Assembly: GCF_014202315.1 (NCBI RefSeq)
Contig: NZ_JACHGN010000015.1
Span: 124,001-188,000, forward strand
From: Thermocatellispora tengchongensis
Lineage (GTDB): Bacteria > Actinomycetota > Actinomycetes > Streptosporangiales > Streptosporangiaceae
DNA length: 64,000 bases
Reading direction: 5' to 3'
Shown piece after piece: positions 18,225 through 26,210 of this stretch (position 1 is the stretch's first letter; each line of letters begins with the position of its first letter). Made by a program: the position numbers and the translations under genes. Below the pieces are notes generated by a model. That model was given only the letters and a program-made list of their open reading frames with translations. It did not search any database and had not been told where the DNA came from.

Positions 18225-19079
18225 TCAACTATCGTCGGTCCCCGGGCCGGACCTCTCCACCCCATCCAGGAAGTCGAGCAGGCGGGGAAGGACGACGTCC
18301 GGTGCTTCCAAGATGGGGCTGTGACCGATCTTCTCCAGCCGCCACAAGGTCGCGTTCGGCAGGTGCTCGGCCATTTCGTCCTGCCACGGGACAGGCCGCG
18401 GCTTGTCCTCCTCGCCGGAGACGATGAAGACGGGAACGCTGATCTGCGGAAGCAGATGAACGGCGGTGCCGCGTTCGATGACCCCCGCCATGGCGGGACG
18501 CAGGGTCTTGGGAACCTCGGCGATCCGCGACTCCCACAGCTTGACGATGTCCTGCTTGGCGGGGTCGTTGCGGGTGGTGACACCGAACATGATCTCCATG
18601 GTCTCCTGGAGCACGTCGCCGACGAAGCCCTGCCGGCCGACGTTGTCCACCCATTCCCGGAAGACCGCCAGCTGATCGGCGGGCTCGGAGCAGGCGGACG
18701 AGCCGAGGACGATCATCGACTTGACCAGTGCGGGCCGGGCCACCGCCACCCGGAAGCCCACGTCCCCGCCCATGGACTGCACGAGCAGGTGCACCCGCTT
18801 CAGACCCAGGGCTTCGGCCAGGGCGATGACGTCGGCGGTGACCGTGTCCAGATGGATGAAGTCGCCCTCGGCCGCCGCGCTCCGGCCCTGACCCCGGAAG
18901 TCTGGGCGGATGACCCGGTACCTGCCGGCGGCGGCGTCCTTGAAGCCCTCGAACATGCGGCCGTCGAGGAACAGCGAGTGGAGAGCCAGCACAACGGGAA
19001 GATCCTCCTCTCCCGTGTCGCGAACGAAGAGCTCGGTTCCGTTGACCTTGATCCGCTTCTCGGTTTCGGTGTTGCTCAT
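18225..19079 (-). CDS. Alpha/beta-fold hydrolase
   Basis: A 284-residue single-domain hydrolase. The nucleophile elbow is VQSMGGDVG, the oxyanion loop lies near LALHSLFLDGRMF, and the catalytic His sits in EKIGHSPILEAP. The acid is probably the Asp or Glu in VSGEEDKPRP. The pattern is that of haloperoxidase/lactonase-like hydrolases; the substrate is not predictable. The ATG at 19079 follows GAGAGG. A remnant of a different esterase lies directly upstream on the same strand. Confidence 0.85.
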   Translation of the reverse strand: MSNTETEKRIKVNGTELFVRDTGEEDLPVVLALHSLFLDGRMFEGFKDAAAGRYRVIRPDFRGQGRSAAAEGDFIHLDTVTADVIALAEALGLKRVHLLVQSMGGDVGFRVAVARPALVKSMIVLGSSACSEPADQLAVFREWVDNVGRQGFVGDVLQETMEIMFGVTTRNDPAKQDIVKLWESRIAEVPKTLRPAMAGVIERGTAVHLLPQISVPVFIVSGEEDKPRPVPWQDEMAEHLPNATLWRLEKIGHSPILEAPDVVLPRLLDFLDGVERSGPGTDDS

Positions 19080-19090
19080 GGTGGTGCCTC

Positions 19091-19267
19091 TCACAACGAT
19101 GGGGATCGGAAAAGGGGGTGGCTGTTCAGCGGCGCGCCGCCGCCCAGGTAGCTGAGCGCCATCGCGCGCACGGCCTCCGGAGTGCACAGCGGGTCCCGCT
19201 CCGCCTTGGTGGCGATCGACGCGCCCGTGTGCTCCAGGTTGGCCCAACGCAGGACGCGGCCGGGCAT
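19091..19267 (-). pseudogene. Remnant of an alpha/beta hydrolase fold-3 esterase
   Basis: The minus strand encodes 58 residues (including LRWANLEHTGASIATKAERDP, then CTPEAVRAMALSYLGGGAPLNSHPLF) that match the middle of hormone-sensitive-lipase-like esterases. There a line such as SPWADLTLSGES is followed by ADPMLTPE and a YLGG stretch. Both the catalytic Ser region before it and the Asp/His region after it are missing, and the frame ends at 19091. I infer a decayed gene fragment. Confidence 0.45.
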
Positions 19268-19320
19268 TCATTTCGCCGGTGGTCAAGGTGGGAGTCGCAC
19301 TTCGAAGGCCGCAGGGTCTG

Positions 19321-20343
19321 TCAGTGCCGTACCGAAGCAAGCAGCATGCCCCGGCTGGTACTGCTCAAGGCCGTGGCGGCCACCAGAATCCCGCCCTGGA
19401 AAAGGAACTGGACGTAGGACTGGGCGCCCAGCAGGGACAGTCCGTTGAAGGTGACGGTGACGATGAGGACGCCCACGACCGTGCCCAGGATGTGGAAATC
19501 GCCGTCCCTGAGCACGGACGCGCCGAGGAAGACCGCGGCGAACGCGTTCAGCAGGTAGCCGTCGCCGGCCGTGACCTGTCCGCTGCCGATGCGCGCCGCC
19601 AGCACGACGCCGGCCAGGCCCGCGCACAGCGCGCAGATCGCGAAGGCGATCACGGTGATGCGGGCGACCCGTACGCCGGCCATGCGGGCGGCCACCTGAT
19701 TGGTGCCCACCGCCTGCATGTGATGTCCGAGCAGCGTGAAGTTCAGCGCGACCCACAGGCCGCCCAGCACGATCGCCGTGAGGATGATGGGAGCGGGGAT
19801 GCCCAGCACGGACGCACGCGCGATGTCGGTGAACGGGCCGGGCGCGAGCGTGATGGGTGTGCCGTTGGAGTAGGCATAGTTGACGCCCAGCAGCATGGTG
19901 CTGGTGCCGAGGGTGGCGACGATCGGATTGATGCGCAGATACGCGACGAGCAGCCCGTTGACCAGCCCGATGATCGAGGCGGCCGCCAGGGCGAGCAGTA
20001 CGGCGGCGAACCACGGAAGTCCGCTGCGCTCCAGGAAGCCGACCGCGAGGATGCCGGACAGGCTCACCACGGCGGCGAAGCTGAGGTCGAACTTTCCCGC
20101 CACCAGCGGGAGGGTGAGGCCGCCGGCGACGATGGCCAGCGTGGCGCTCTGGTTGAGGATGTTCAGCAGGTTCTGACCGGTCATGAACGCCTGCGGGCTG
20201 GCCGCGGTGAAGCCGATCAGGAGCAGGACGAGGACCGCGGGGGTTCCGTACCTGCCGCTGAGAACCAGCATGCGCTGCGCTTTGCCCGGTGCGGCCCCCG
20301 GCTCGGCCGACGGCTTCGTGGCTTTTTCGATGGTGCCTTCCAT
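19321..20343 (-). CDS. RbsC-like ABC transporter permease
   Basis: A 340-residue inner-membrane permease of the ribose/galactose type with about ten hydrophobic segments. The characteristic stretch GKFDLSFAAVVSLSG corresponds to the family's GGIDLSVG motif, and the coupling loop reads GTNQVAARMAGVRVARITV. It follows the ATPase gene by 36 bases on the minus strand and is the last gene of a three-gene importer operon. The GKFDLS variant instead of GGIDLS suggests a ligand other than ribose. Confidence 0.9.
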   Translation of the reverse strand: MEGTIEKATKPSAEPGAAPGKAQRMLVLSGRYGTPAVLVLLLIGFTAASPQAFMTGQNLLNILNQSATLAIVAGGLTLPLVAGKFDLSFAAVVSLSGILAVGFLERSGLPWFAAVLLALAAASIIGLVNGLLVAYLRINPIVATLGTSTMLLGVNYAYSNGTPITLAPGPFTDIARASVLGIPAPIILTAIVLGGLWVALNFTLLGHHMQAVGTNQVAARMAGVRVARITVIAFAICALCAGLAGVVLAARIGSGQVTAGDGYLLNAFAAVFLGASVLRDGDFHILGTVVGVLIVTVTFNGLSLLGAQSYVQFLFQGGILVAATALSSTSRGMLLASVRH

Positions 20344-20379
20344 GGCGGGTACTCCGGTTTCTCGACCGCGCGGCGTCGA

Positions 20380-21906
20380 TCACGCGTAGCAGAGATGCAG
20401 CATGTTGGGGACGGTGATCTCGCCGCCTGTCAGCTCGCCGACGATGCGGCCTTCGGCCATGACGAGCACACGGTTGCACTCAAGAAGCTCCTCGAACTCC
20501 GAGGAGATGACGAGAACGGCGGATCCGGACCGGTTGGCCTCGCGGATCCGGTCGTAGATGTCGGCGCGCGCGCCCACGTCCACGCCGCGAGTCGGCTCGT
20601 CCAGGATCAGGATCTTCGGATTGGTGGCCAGCCAGCGGCCCATGACGACCTTCTGCTGGTTTCCGCCGCTGAGGCTCATGACCGGCCGGCGGGCATCGGC
20701 CGTCTTGATCCCGAGAGTGCGGCAGGTGTGGTTCGCCGCGGCGCGGGACGCACGGGGCCGGATGAGCGGCAGCAACTTGCTCATCCGCCACCGATCCCAC
20801 ACCGTGATGTGGAGGTTGTCCTCCACTGAATGCGTGAGGAACAACGCCTCGGAGCGCCGCTCCTCGGGAACGTAGGCGACGCCCCGGGCGATGGCATGCG
20901 GAATGGAGCGGGGCCGGTACGGCTTGCCGTCCAGGAGCATCGTCCCCCTGTCGGGGCGATCGGCACCGAAGATCAGCCGCGCCAGCTCCGTACGCCCGGA
21001 GCCGACCAGGCCGGCGATGCCGACCACCTCGCCCTCGTGAAGCGTGAGGGATACCTCGCGCACGCTCCGCCCGCGTCCCACGTCCTGCAGACGCAACACG
21101 ACGCGGGGGTGCTCGGTCACTTCGAAGGCCGTGGCCCCGGCGCCTGGCGTGACGTCGTGGCCCACGATGGCGCGCACGACGGCTTCTCGGGTGATCTCCG
21201 CTCGGGGCAGCGCCAGGGATATCGATCCGTCCTTGAAGGCGGTGACCCGGTCACAGACGGCCGTCACCTCGTCGAGCCGATGACTGATGAACACCACGGC
21301 CACGCCCGAGGCGGCCAGCTCGCGCGCCACCTTCAGCAGCGTGGCCGCCTCCTGGGCGTCCAGGGACGCGGTCGGCTCGTCCATGGCGATGAGGGCACGG
21401 TCCTCGACCAGCGCTCGCGCGATGGTGACGAGCCATTGCTGATGGACGGTCAGTTCGGAGACGGGGATGTCGAGCGGGAAGTCGATCCCGACTCGGCGGG
21501 CGGCGTCGAGCACCGCGCGAGGCACGCCGCTGAACCGGCGCGGTGTCACCATCGAGCCGCGGTGGCTGCCCAGCATGATGTTCTGCGCTCCGGTGAAGGA
21601 GCTCACCAGGTTCAGCTCCTGGTGGATGAACGCGAGTCCGAGGCGGGCCGCGTCGTCGGGACCGTGCACGTGGGCGATCTCGCCGTCGACCAGGATGTCA
21701 CCAGCGTCGGGCCGCTCCAGACCGGCCAGGCAGCGGATCAGCGTGGACTTGCCGGCACCGTTCGCTCCGACGAGCCCGTGAATCTCGCCGCGCCGGAAGG
21801 AGACGTCGACGCCGCGTAGCGCGCGGATGGCTCCGTAGCTCTTCGTCAGTCCCCGTACCCGGACCAAGGGGGCTGCCTGGCCGGGCGCCGTCGTAGCCGT
21901 CGTCAT
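20380..21906 (-). CDS. RbsA-like ABC transporter ATPase
   Basis: A 508-residue protein with two ABC domains, as in sugar importers. The first has Walker A GANGAGKST, the signature region SELTVHQQWLVTIARAL and Walker B LIAMDEPTA. The second has a degenerate Walker A (GLVGSGRTE) and an intact signature LSGGNQQKVVMGRWL with ILILDEPTRGVDVGA. This asymmetry is normal for the family. The ATG overlaps the stop of the binding-protein gene (ATGA), so the two are translationally coupled. Confidence 0.92.
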   Translation of the reverse strand: MTTATTAPGQAAPLVRVRGLTKSYGAIRALRGVDVSFRRGEIHGLVGANGAGKSTLIRCLAGLERPDAGDILVDGEIAHVHGPDDAARLGLAFIHQELNLVSSFTGAQNIMLGSHRGSMVTPRRFSGVPRAVLDAARRVGIDFPLDIPVSELTVHQQWLVTIARALVEDRALIAMDEPTASLDAQEAATLLKVARELAASGVAVVFISHRLDEVTAVCDRVTAFKDGSISLALPRAEITREAVVRAIVGHDVTPGAGATAFEVTEHPRVVLRLQDVGRGRSVREVSLTLHEGEVVGIAGLVGSGRTELARLIFGADRPDRGTMLLDGKPYRPRSIPHAIARGVAYVPEERRSEALFLTHSVEDNLHITVWDRWRMSKLLPLIRPRASRAAANHTCRTLGIKTADARRPVMSLSGGNQQKVVMGRWLATNPKILILDEPTRGVDVGARADIYDRIREANRSGSAVLVISSEFEELLECNRVLVMAEGRIVGELTGGEITVPNMLHLCYA

Positions 21907-22871
21907 GACGACTTGCTCAGCTCGGGATGGTCCGCCAGGAAGCCGTCGACGTTGGTCTTGTCGATGATTTTGTAGTCGCCGTCGATCTCGACCGGCTTGA
22001 AGTCCTTGGGAGCCGCCCAGTACTTCTCCAGCAACCGGGCGATCTCCCGTCCCTGGGACGGTCCGTCGATCCACTGGGTCGCGGTCAGCTTCCCCGCCTT
22101 GACCAGGGCAAGCGCCTCGGCGGTGCCGTTGAGGCCGTAGGTGCGGACATCGGTGCGGCCGAGCTGCTGCAGGGCCGCGACGGCGCCGGTGGCCGGGTCG
22201 TCGAAACAGGACCACACGGCGAGCCTGCCGCCCCGGGGGCGGGCCTGCGCCCACGCCTGCGTCGCCTTGTACGCCGACTCCACCTGCCCGGGGATGGTGA
22301 TCTGCTGGGCGTCCATCTGGATGCCCGTCTTCGCCACGGCCTCCTCAAGCGCCTTCTCGCGGCGCTGGCAAGGCAGTCCCGGGCGATACCCGAGGGCCAG
22401 CAACGCTCCCTCGCCCCCCAGGTCGTTCACCACCCGCTCGGCCATCGGCGCACCGATCGCCACGTCCGCCGCGATGGGGACGCCCGGCCCGAGGCCGCCT
22501 CCCCAGTTGGCCACGGGGATTCCCGCGGCCTGCGCCGAGGCGACTCCCGTGGCCAGCGCATCGGTGGGGAAGACGGAGGTGGCGATCGCGTCCACACCCT
22601 TGGTGGCCAGGTTGGTCAACGCCGTGTTGGCGGAGTCGACACTGCCGTTGGCGTCCACCTCCGTGATCGTCCAGCCCTTGCTCTTCCCATAGGCGGCGAT
22701 GGCGTCGAGGGCGCTGTTGGCGTAGACGTCCGATCCGGAGAAACGGATCAGTCCCACGGTTCTGCCGCCTTCTCCACCGGCGTCGGTCGTTCCGGCGCTG
22801 CAGGCGGCGAGGACGGGGGCCAGTGCGCTCAGGGCGGCGAGGGTACGGATGAAAGTTGTGCGGCGTTTCAC
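21903..22871 (-). CDS. Sugar-type ABC transporter substrate-binding lipoprotein
   Basis: A 322-residue exported binding protein. The signal sequence ends in the lipobox LAAC, with lipidated Cys near residue 24. A periplasmic-binding-protein fold of the ribose-binding type follows (TVGLIRFSGSDVYANSALDAIAAYGKSKG). The start is GTG with GAAGGAG seven bases upstream. It is the first gene of the importer operon and lies behind a long, AT-rich leader with three operator copies. The ligand is unknown; its co-regulation with a hydrolase and 2-oxoacid dehydrogenase genes suggests a carbon compound that is not a simple sugar. Confidence 0.9.
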   Translation of the reverse strand: MKRRTTFIRTLAALSALAPVLAACSAGTTDAGGEGGRTVGLIRFSGSDVYANSALDAIAAYGKSKGWTITEVDANGSVDSANTALTNLATKGVDAIATSVFPTDALATGVASAQAAGIPVANWGGGLGPGVPIAADVAIGAPMAERVVNDLGGEGALLALGYRPGLPCQRREKALEEAVAKTGIQMDAQQITIPGQVESAYKATQAWAQARPRGGRLAVWSCFDDPATGAVAALQQLGRTDVRTYGLNGTAEALALVKAGKLTATQWIDGPSQGREIARLLEKYWAAPKDFKPVEIDGDYKIIDKTNVDGFLADHPELSKSS

Positions 22872-23060
22872 GGGCGCACTCCTTCGTCTTCGTGAAGGGG
22901 CGGAGTCGGCTGCGCGAGTGCAGGGACGGGACTCTGCGGCCTGCTGGTACGAGTCGGGGTGAGGCGCGGGCGGGGGCGCGCTGTCGTCGCCGGCGGCTTG
23001 GATGGGCCGGGGGCGACCACCCTGGCGGAGAAGATCCTTGGGATATCTAGATCACGATCA

Positions 23061-23070
23061 ATGGATCCAT
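23061..23070. promoter_or_regulatory. GntR-type operator, copy 1
   Basis: ATGGATCCAT is a perfect ten-base palindrome and the best copy of a motif found at five intergenic places around the GntR gene. GATC-centred palindromes of this kind are typical targets of FCD-type GntR repressors. It lies about 190 bases upstream of the binding-protein start. Confidence 0.6.
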
Positions 23071-23086
23071 CGGTGAGGACTCATTG

Positions 23087-23096
23087 ATGGATCCGA
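23087..23096. promoter_or_regulatory. GntR-type operator, copy 2 (degenerate)
   Basis: ATGGATCCGA shares eight bases with the palindrome of copy 1, 26 bases away centre to centre, so both could be bound on nearly the same helix face. Confidence 0.45.
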
Positions 23097-23174
23097 TGTT
23101 CTCTCCGGGATCTAGCCACGTCAATGGCGTAGCAGCGATGAATTATATTGCGATGAGATAAACTCGTTGAGTTT

Positions 23175-23184
23175 TTGGATCCAT
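23175..23184. promoter_or_regulatory. GntR-type operator, copy 3
   Basis: TTGGATCCAT sits in an AT-rich stretch about 85 bases beyond the GntR stop codon. Its nine central bases match copies 4 and 5. Confidence 0.55.
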
Positions 23185-23267
23185 AAATGGCGGCACACTG
23201 AAGGGGTGCTCCGCCCCTGGTGTGGCCCGCCTGGAAGCGAACGGGATACGCCGGCCGAGCGGCACGT

Positions 23268-23933
23268 TCACTGGGTGAACAGTTCGGGGTGCCGCGACAG
23301 CGCGAGCCGGGTCCGGCGGATGTGCCCGGCCAGGAAGCGCTCGGCGTCGGTGGAATCGCCCCGTTTGATCGCCTCTATGATCAGCCGGTGCTCGAAGTTG
23401 ATCAGTTCATGCCCGGTCGGGTCAATGAGGTTGGCGTAGGCCCGCCGGTAATGCTGAGTGGTGTTCCAGAAGCGACGGACCATCGCGAGAAGCTGATCGA
23501 TGCCGCAGCCCGAGTAAGTGATCAGATGGAATTCTCTGTCGAGGCTGAGGAAACGGTCCACATCACGGTTGGTCTCGATCTCCTGCTGGATCTCGTCCAG
23601 CCGTGCGATGTCGTCGGACGTGAGATTCGGCATCGACTCGCTCAGGGCGAGGGGCTCCACCCGCTCTCTCAGCTTGTAGATCGCCTGGCACTCGACCAGG
23701 TCCATCTTGGAGACCCACGCCCCGCTGTTCGGCTTGAGCACGACCAGGCCTTCGGCCTCCAGAATCCGCAGGGCCTCACGGACCGGCAGCCGGCTGGAGC
23801 CGAGAGACGCGGCGACGTCCTCCTGCATGATTCTCGCGCCCGGGGCGAGATCCCCGGAGAGGATCCGCTTGCGCAGTGTGTCGGCGATCCTCTGGCTGGC
23901 GACAGAGGATCGTCCGTCCGAGCCTGGCGGCAT
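23268..23933 (-). CDS. GntR-family (FadR/FCD subfamily) regulator
   Basis: A 221-residue repressor-type protein. The N-terminal winged helix (SQRIADTLRKRILSGDLAPGARI to LVVLKPNSGAWVS) is followed by an all-helical FCD effector domain with metal-binding-type residues (DREFHLITYSG and FEHRLIIEAIKRGD). FCD regulators usually sense organic acids. It is the last gene of the hydrolase-VOC-VOC operon, seven bases after the second VOC gene. The operon's own promoter carries the proposed operator, so it is probably autoregulated. Confidence 0.9.
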   Translation of the reverse strand: MPPGSDGRSSVASQRIADTLRKRILSGDLAPGARIMQEDVAASLGSSRLPVREALRILEAEGLVVLKPNSGAWVSKMDLVECQAIYKLRERVEPLALSESMPNLTSDDIARLDEIQQEIETNRDVDRFLSLDREFHLITYSGCGIDQLLAMVRRFWNTTQHYRRAYANLIDPTGHELINFEHRLIIEAIKRGDSTDAERFLAGHIRRTRLALSRHPELFTQ

Positions 23934-23940
23934 GGTCTCC

Positions 23941-24249
23941 CTAACGTGGCGGGTGCTCTGGAATCACAGGTTGCCATAACTTCGGTCCCCGGCCCCCATC
24001 GCGAGCAGTCGCCTTCTCGTAGGCCTTGCCGTGGGGGAAGGAGACGAGCTCGAACTGCATGCCCCAGGGGGCGAGGAAGTACACCCAGCGCTGCCCCTCG
24101 CTCGGGCCGGTGCCGGCGGTCGGCTCGCCCAGGACCGTCACGTCGTACGCCCGCACGTACGCCACCGCCGCGTCCAGGTCGGGCACGGTGAAACCGACGT
24201 GTTCGACCCCGGCCAGTCCCGGCAGACCGCGGGCGCCGGCGGGACTCAC
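23941..24249 (-). CDS. Small VOC-family (glyoxalase fold) protein
   Basis: A 102-residue protein with one half of a glyoxalase/VOC fold: VEHVGFTVPDLDAAVAYVRAY at the start (metal ligand His) and GMQFELVSFP near the end (ligand Glu). One such module must pair with another to form a metal site, perhaps as a homodimer or with the neighbouring VOC protein. The GTG start overlaps the stop of the upstream VOC gene (GTGA). The reaction is unknown. Confidence 0.75.
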   Translation of the reverse strand: MSPAGARGLPGLAGVEHVGFTVPDLDAAVAYVRAYDVTVLGEPTAGTGPSEGQRWVYFLAPWGMQFELVSFPHGKAYEKATARDGGRGPKLWQPVIPEHPPR

Positions 24250-24788
24250 CGCCGCCCCCGGGGCAGCGGCTCGGACGGTCTGCGGCGCGCGGGGACCTCG
24301 ATGGCCTCGACGATCAGACCGACGGTGTCCTGGGTGTCGAAGTAGGCGAACCCCCCGTCGCCGCCCTGTCCGTATCCGCTGCCGGACTGCAGCAGACCGA
24401 CACCGCTCGCCGTCACCTCGCGGATCGCCTCCGCCACGGACGGCACCCGGAAGCCCAGGTGGTGAAGGCCGTAGCCATGCTCGGCGATCCACTCCGTGTA
24501 GATGCTCGGCCCCTCAAGCGACTCGATCAGTTCGATCTGCGGGGCGTTTCCGATGAGAGCGACCCGCATCCGGAACGTCCCCGGCTCGCCCCGGTAGGCC
24601 AACTGGGGGACGGTGTCGGGCCCGTAGGTGTAGATGAGCCAGTCGTCCCCGCCCAGCAGGGCCGACCAGGTGGCGATGCCTGCCGCCAGGTCGGGCACGA
24701 GGATGCCGACCTGGGCCACCGGCAGCCCCGCGAGGGGCGCCGGCAGCACGGCGGAACCCGGGACGCCGGCCGGGAGACCGGTCGTCAC
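24246..24788 (-). CDS. VOC-family protein, methylmalonyl-CoA epimerase-like
   Basis: A 180-residue two-module VOC protein. Module one starts at VAQVGILVPDLAAGI, where the usual first His ligand is Gln. Module two has LHHLGFRVPSVAEAI and ends in TVGLIVEAIEVP, giving the His and Glu ligands. Overall it resembles methylmalonyl-CoA epimerase or ring-cleavage-type VOC enzymes. The GTG start overlaps the stop of the hydrolase gene. The operon context (SCP2-hydrolase, dehydrogenase) suggests it acts on a catabolic intermediate. Confidence 0.78.
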   Translation of the reverse strand: MTTGLPAGVPGSAVLPAPLAGLPVAQVGILVPDLAAGIATWSALLGGDDWLIYTYGPDTVPQLAYRGEPGTFRMRVALIGNAPQIELIESLEGPSIYTEWIAEHGYGLHHLGFRVPSVAEAIREVTASGVGLLQSGSGYGQGGDGGFAYFDTQDTVGLIVEAIEVPARRRPSEPLPRGRR

Positions 24789-26017
24789 AGGGTCTCCCGC
24801 ACGAAGTCGCGCACCGTCTGGTTGAACTCGACCGGGTTCTCGATCATCGGGTAGTGGCCGGTTCCCTCGAGGACCGCGATCCGGCTGCCGGGGATGCGGC
24901 TGGAGACCTGCTCGACCATCTCCTGCGGGACCAGCCAGTCCGCGTCGCCGCGCAGCAGCAGCACCGGGCTCTCGATCCGGCCGACGTGACCGCGGCGGTC
25001 GAAGCCGGCGTAGCCGGTGAGATCCGCGGCGATCACCTCGGGGCACACCCTGCGAAGCTGCCACACCACCTCGCGGGCGCGGTCGGGCGGGGTGCGGTGA
25101 CCGGTCATGGAGCGGGACCAGCCTTCCAGGATCTGCGGCCCGTTCAGGAGCAGCATCTCCAGCAGCGTGTCGCTGACGGTCGGGGTGTAGTCGGAGCCCT
25201 CGGCCGAGATGACGGCGCGGTAGAAGCCCGGCCGCCGGGAGGCCAGTTCGAGGACCATGTTGCCGCCCATCGAGCACCCCACGATGACCGGGTTCTCCAG
25301 GCCGAGCGCTTCGATGAACGCCTCGTTGAAGTCGGCGTGGTCGCTGATGTCGCGGAAGGCGCCACCGGCCGGTTCGAGGGTCTTGCCGTGGCCGGGGGCG
25401 TCGATGGAGATGACGCGGAACTCGTCGGACAGTCCCTCCACGACGTGGCGGTACATCAGGGTGTCCTGGCCCGCCGCGTGGATGCAGACGATCGGGATGC
25501 CGTCGCCGGCCTCCTCGTAGTACGTACGCAGGCCGTTGACCGTCACGTAGCGTCCGCTGATGGCGGTGTGGCGGTCGGTCTCGGGGTCGGGAGAGTAGGG
25601 CCCGGGCTCGGCCGCGGGCCTGCCGGCCGTGGACAGCGCGCCGAGCAGACGCCACATGGCCTTGACGTTGCGCATGGCGGCGATCACGTCGCCCTCCACG
25701 GTGATGTGGCCCAGTCCCGGCGAGGTGCCCTGGAACCAGTCGACCTGACCGTCGATCACGCGGCGCCACTCCGCATCCGGGGCGACGATGGTGATGTCGG
25801 CCCCCTGCGGGTGAGACCCCTGCCGTACGGAGACGACGCGCCCGTCCCGCGTGTCGACCGTCCAGGAGGCGTGGTCACTGCGGAACTCGATGCGGGCGGG
25901 GAAGTATCTGGCCGCGTCCGCCCACTCGGAGTCCCCGTTGAGTTCGGTCTGGACCGCCTCCCACCAGGACTCCTGCTCGAACTCCTTGAGGTCACTGGGG
26001 CCACTCGGTGTCTTCAC
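24785..26017 (-). CDS. SCP2 domain-alpha/beta hydrolase fusion
   Basis: A fusion of about 410 residues. The first 110 residues resemble an SCP2 sterol-carrier fold (ARIEFRSDHASWTVDTRDGRV, then ITVEGDVIAAMRNV), which binds lipophilic ligands. From about residue 155 an alpha/beta hydrolase follows, with nucleophile elbow VGCSMGGNM, acid in LLRGDADWLVP and His in EGTGHYPMIENP, as in MhpC-type C-C bond hydrolases and esterases. GGAGG abuts the ATG at 26026, too close to use; GTG at 26017 has a nine-base spacer and is chosen. Operator copy 4 lies just upstream. Confidence 0.85.
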   Translation of the reverse strand: MKTPSGPSDLKEFEQESWWEAVQTELNGDSEWADAARYFPARIEFRSDHASWTVDTRDGRVVSVRQGSHPQGADITIVAPDAEWRRVIDGQVDWFQGTSPGLGHITVEGDVIAAMRNVKAMWRLLGALSTAGRPAAEPGPYSPDPETDRHTAISGRYVTVNGLRTYYEEAGDGIPIVCIHAAGQDTLMYRHVVEGLSDEFRVISIDAPGHGKTLEPAGGAFRDISDHADFNEAFIEALGLENPVIVGCSMGGNMVLELASRRPGFYRAVISAEGSDYTPTVSDTLLEMLLLNGPQILEGWSRSMTGHRTPPDRAREVVWQLRRVCPEVIAADLTGYAGFDRRGHVGRIESPVLLLRGDADWLVPQEMVEQVSSRIPGSRIAVLEGTGHYPMIENPVEFNQTVRDFVRETL

Positions 26018-26032
26018 GATGACCATCCTCCA

Positions 26033-26042
26033 TTGGATCCAT
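26033..26042. promoter_or_regulatory. GntR-type operator, copy 4
   Basis: TTGGATCCAT, identical to copy 3, two bases upstream of the GGAGG of the hydrolase operon. A protein bound here would block transcription or initiation of that operon. Confidence 0.55.
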
Positions 26043-26136
26043 CTTTCTTAGATGTAGACCTTCGCGCTCTCAACGCCGCCCGTCAACGCCTGGCATCACA
26101 CGAGCTTGATAACAGTTTTATAACGTACTCTTGTAT

Positions 26137-26146
26137 GTGGATCCAT
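26137..26146. promoter_or_regulatory. GntR-type operator, copy 5
   Basis: GTGGATCCAT lies 64 bases upstream of the fused E1 gene, just after an AT-rich stretch (TTGATAACAGTTTTATAAC at 26106-26124) that probably contains the promoter. Confidence 0.55.
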
Positions 26147-26210
26147 TCGAGGGGACTGTGGGACAACCGCAAGAGCTGGGCGTTCAACGGCCCAGCCGCG
26201 TGCTCACCTC

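Larger units (their letters stand above)
22872..23267. other. AT-rich regulatory region of the importer operon
   Basis: No gene is visible. The part from 23041 to 23200 is strikingly AT-rich for this genome and holds three copies of a TGGATCC-centred operator. It must carry the promoter of the importer operon (minus strand); the GntR gene ends at 23268 on the other side. I could not fix a single convincing -10/-35 pair. Confidence 0.6.
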
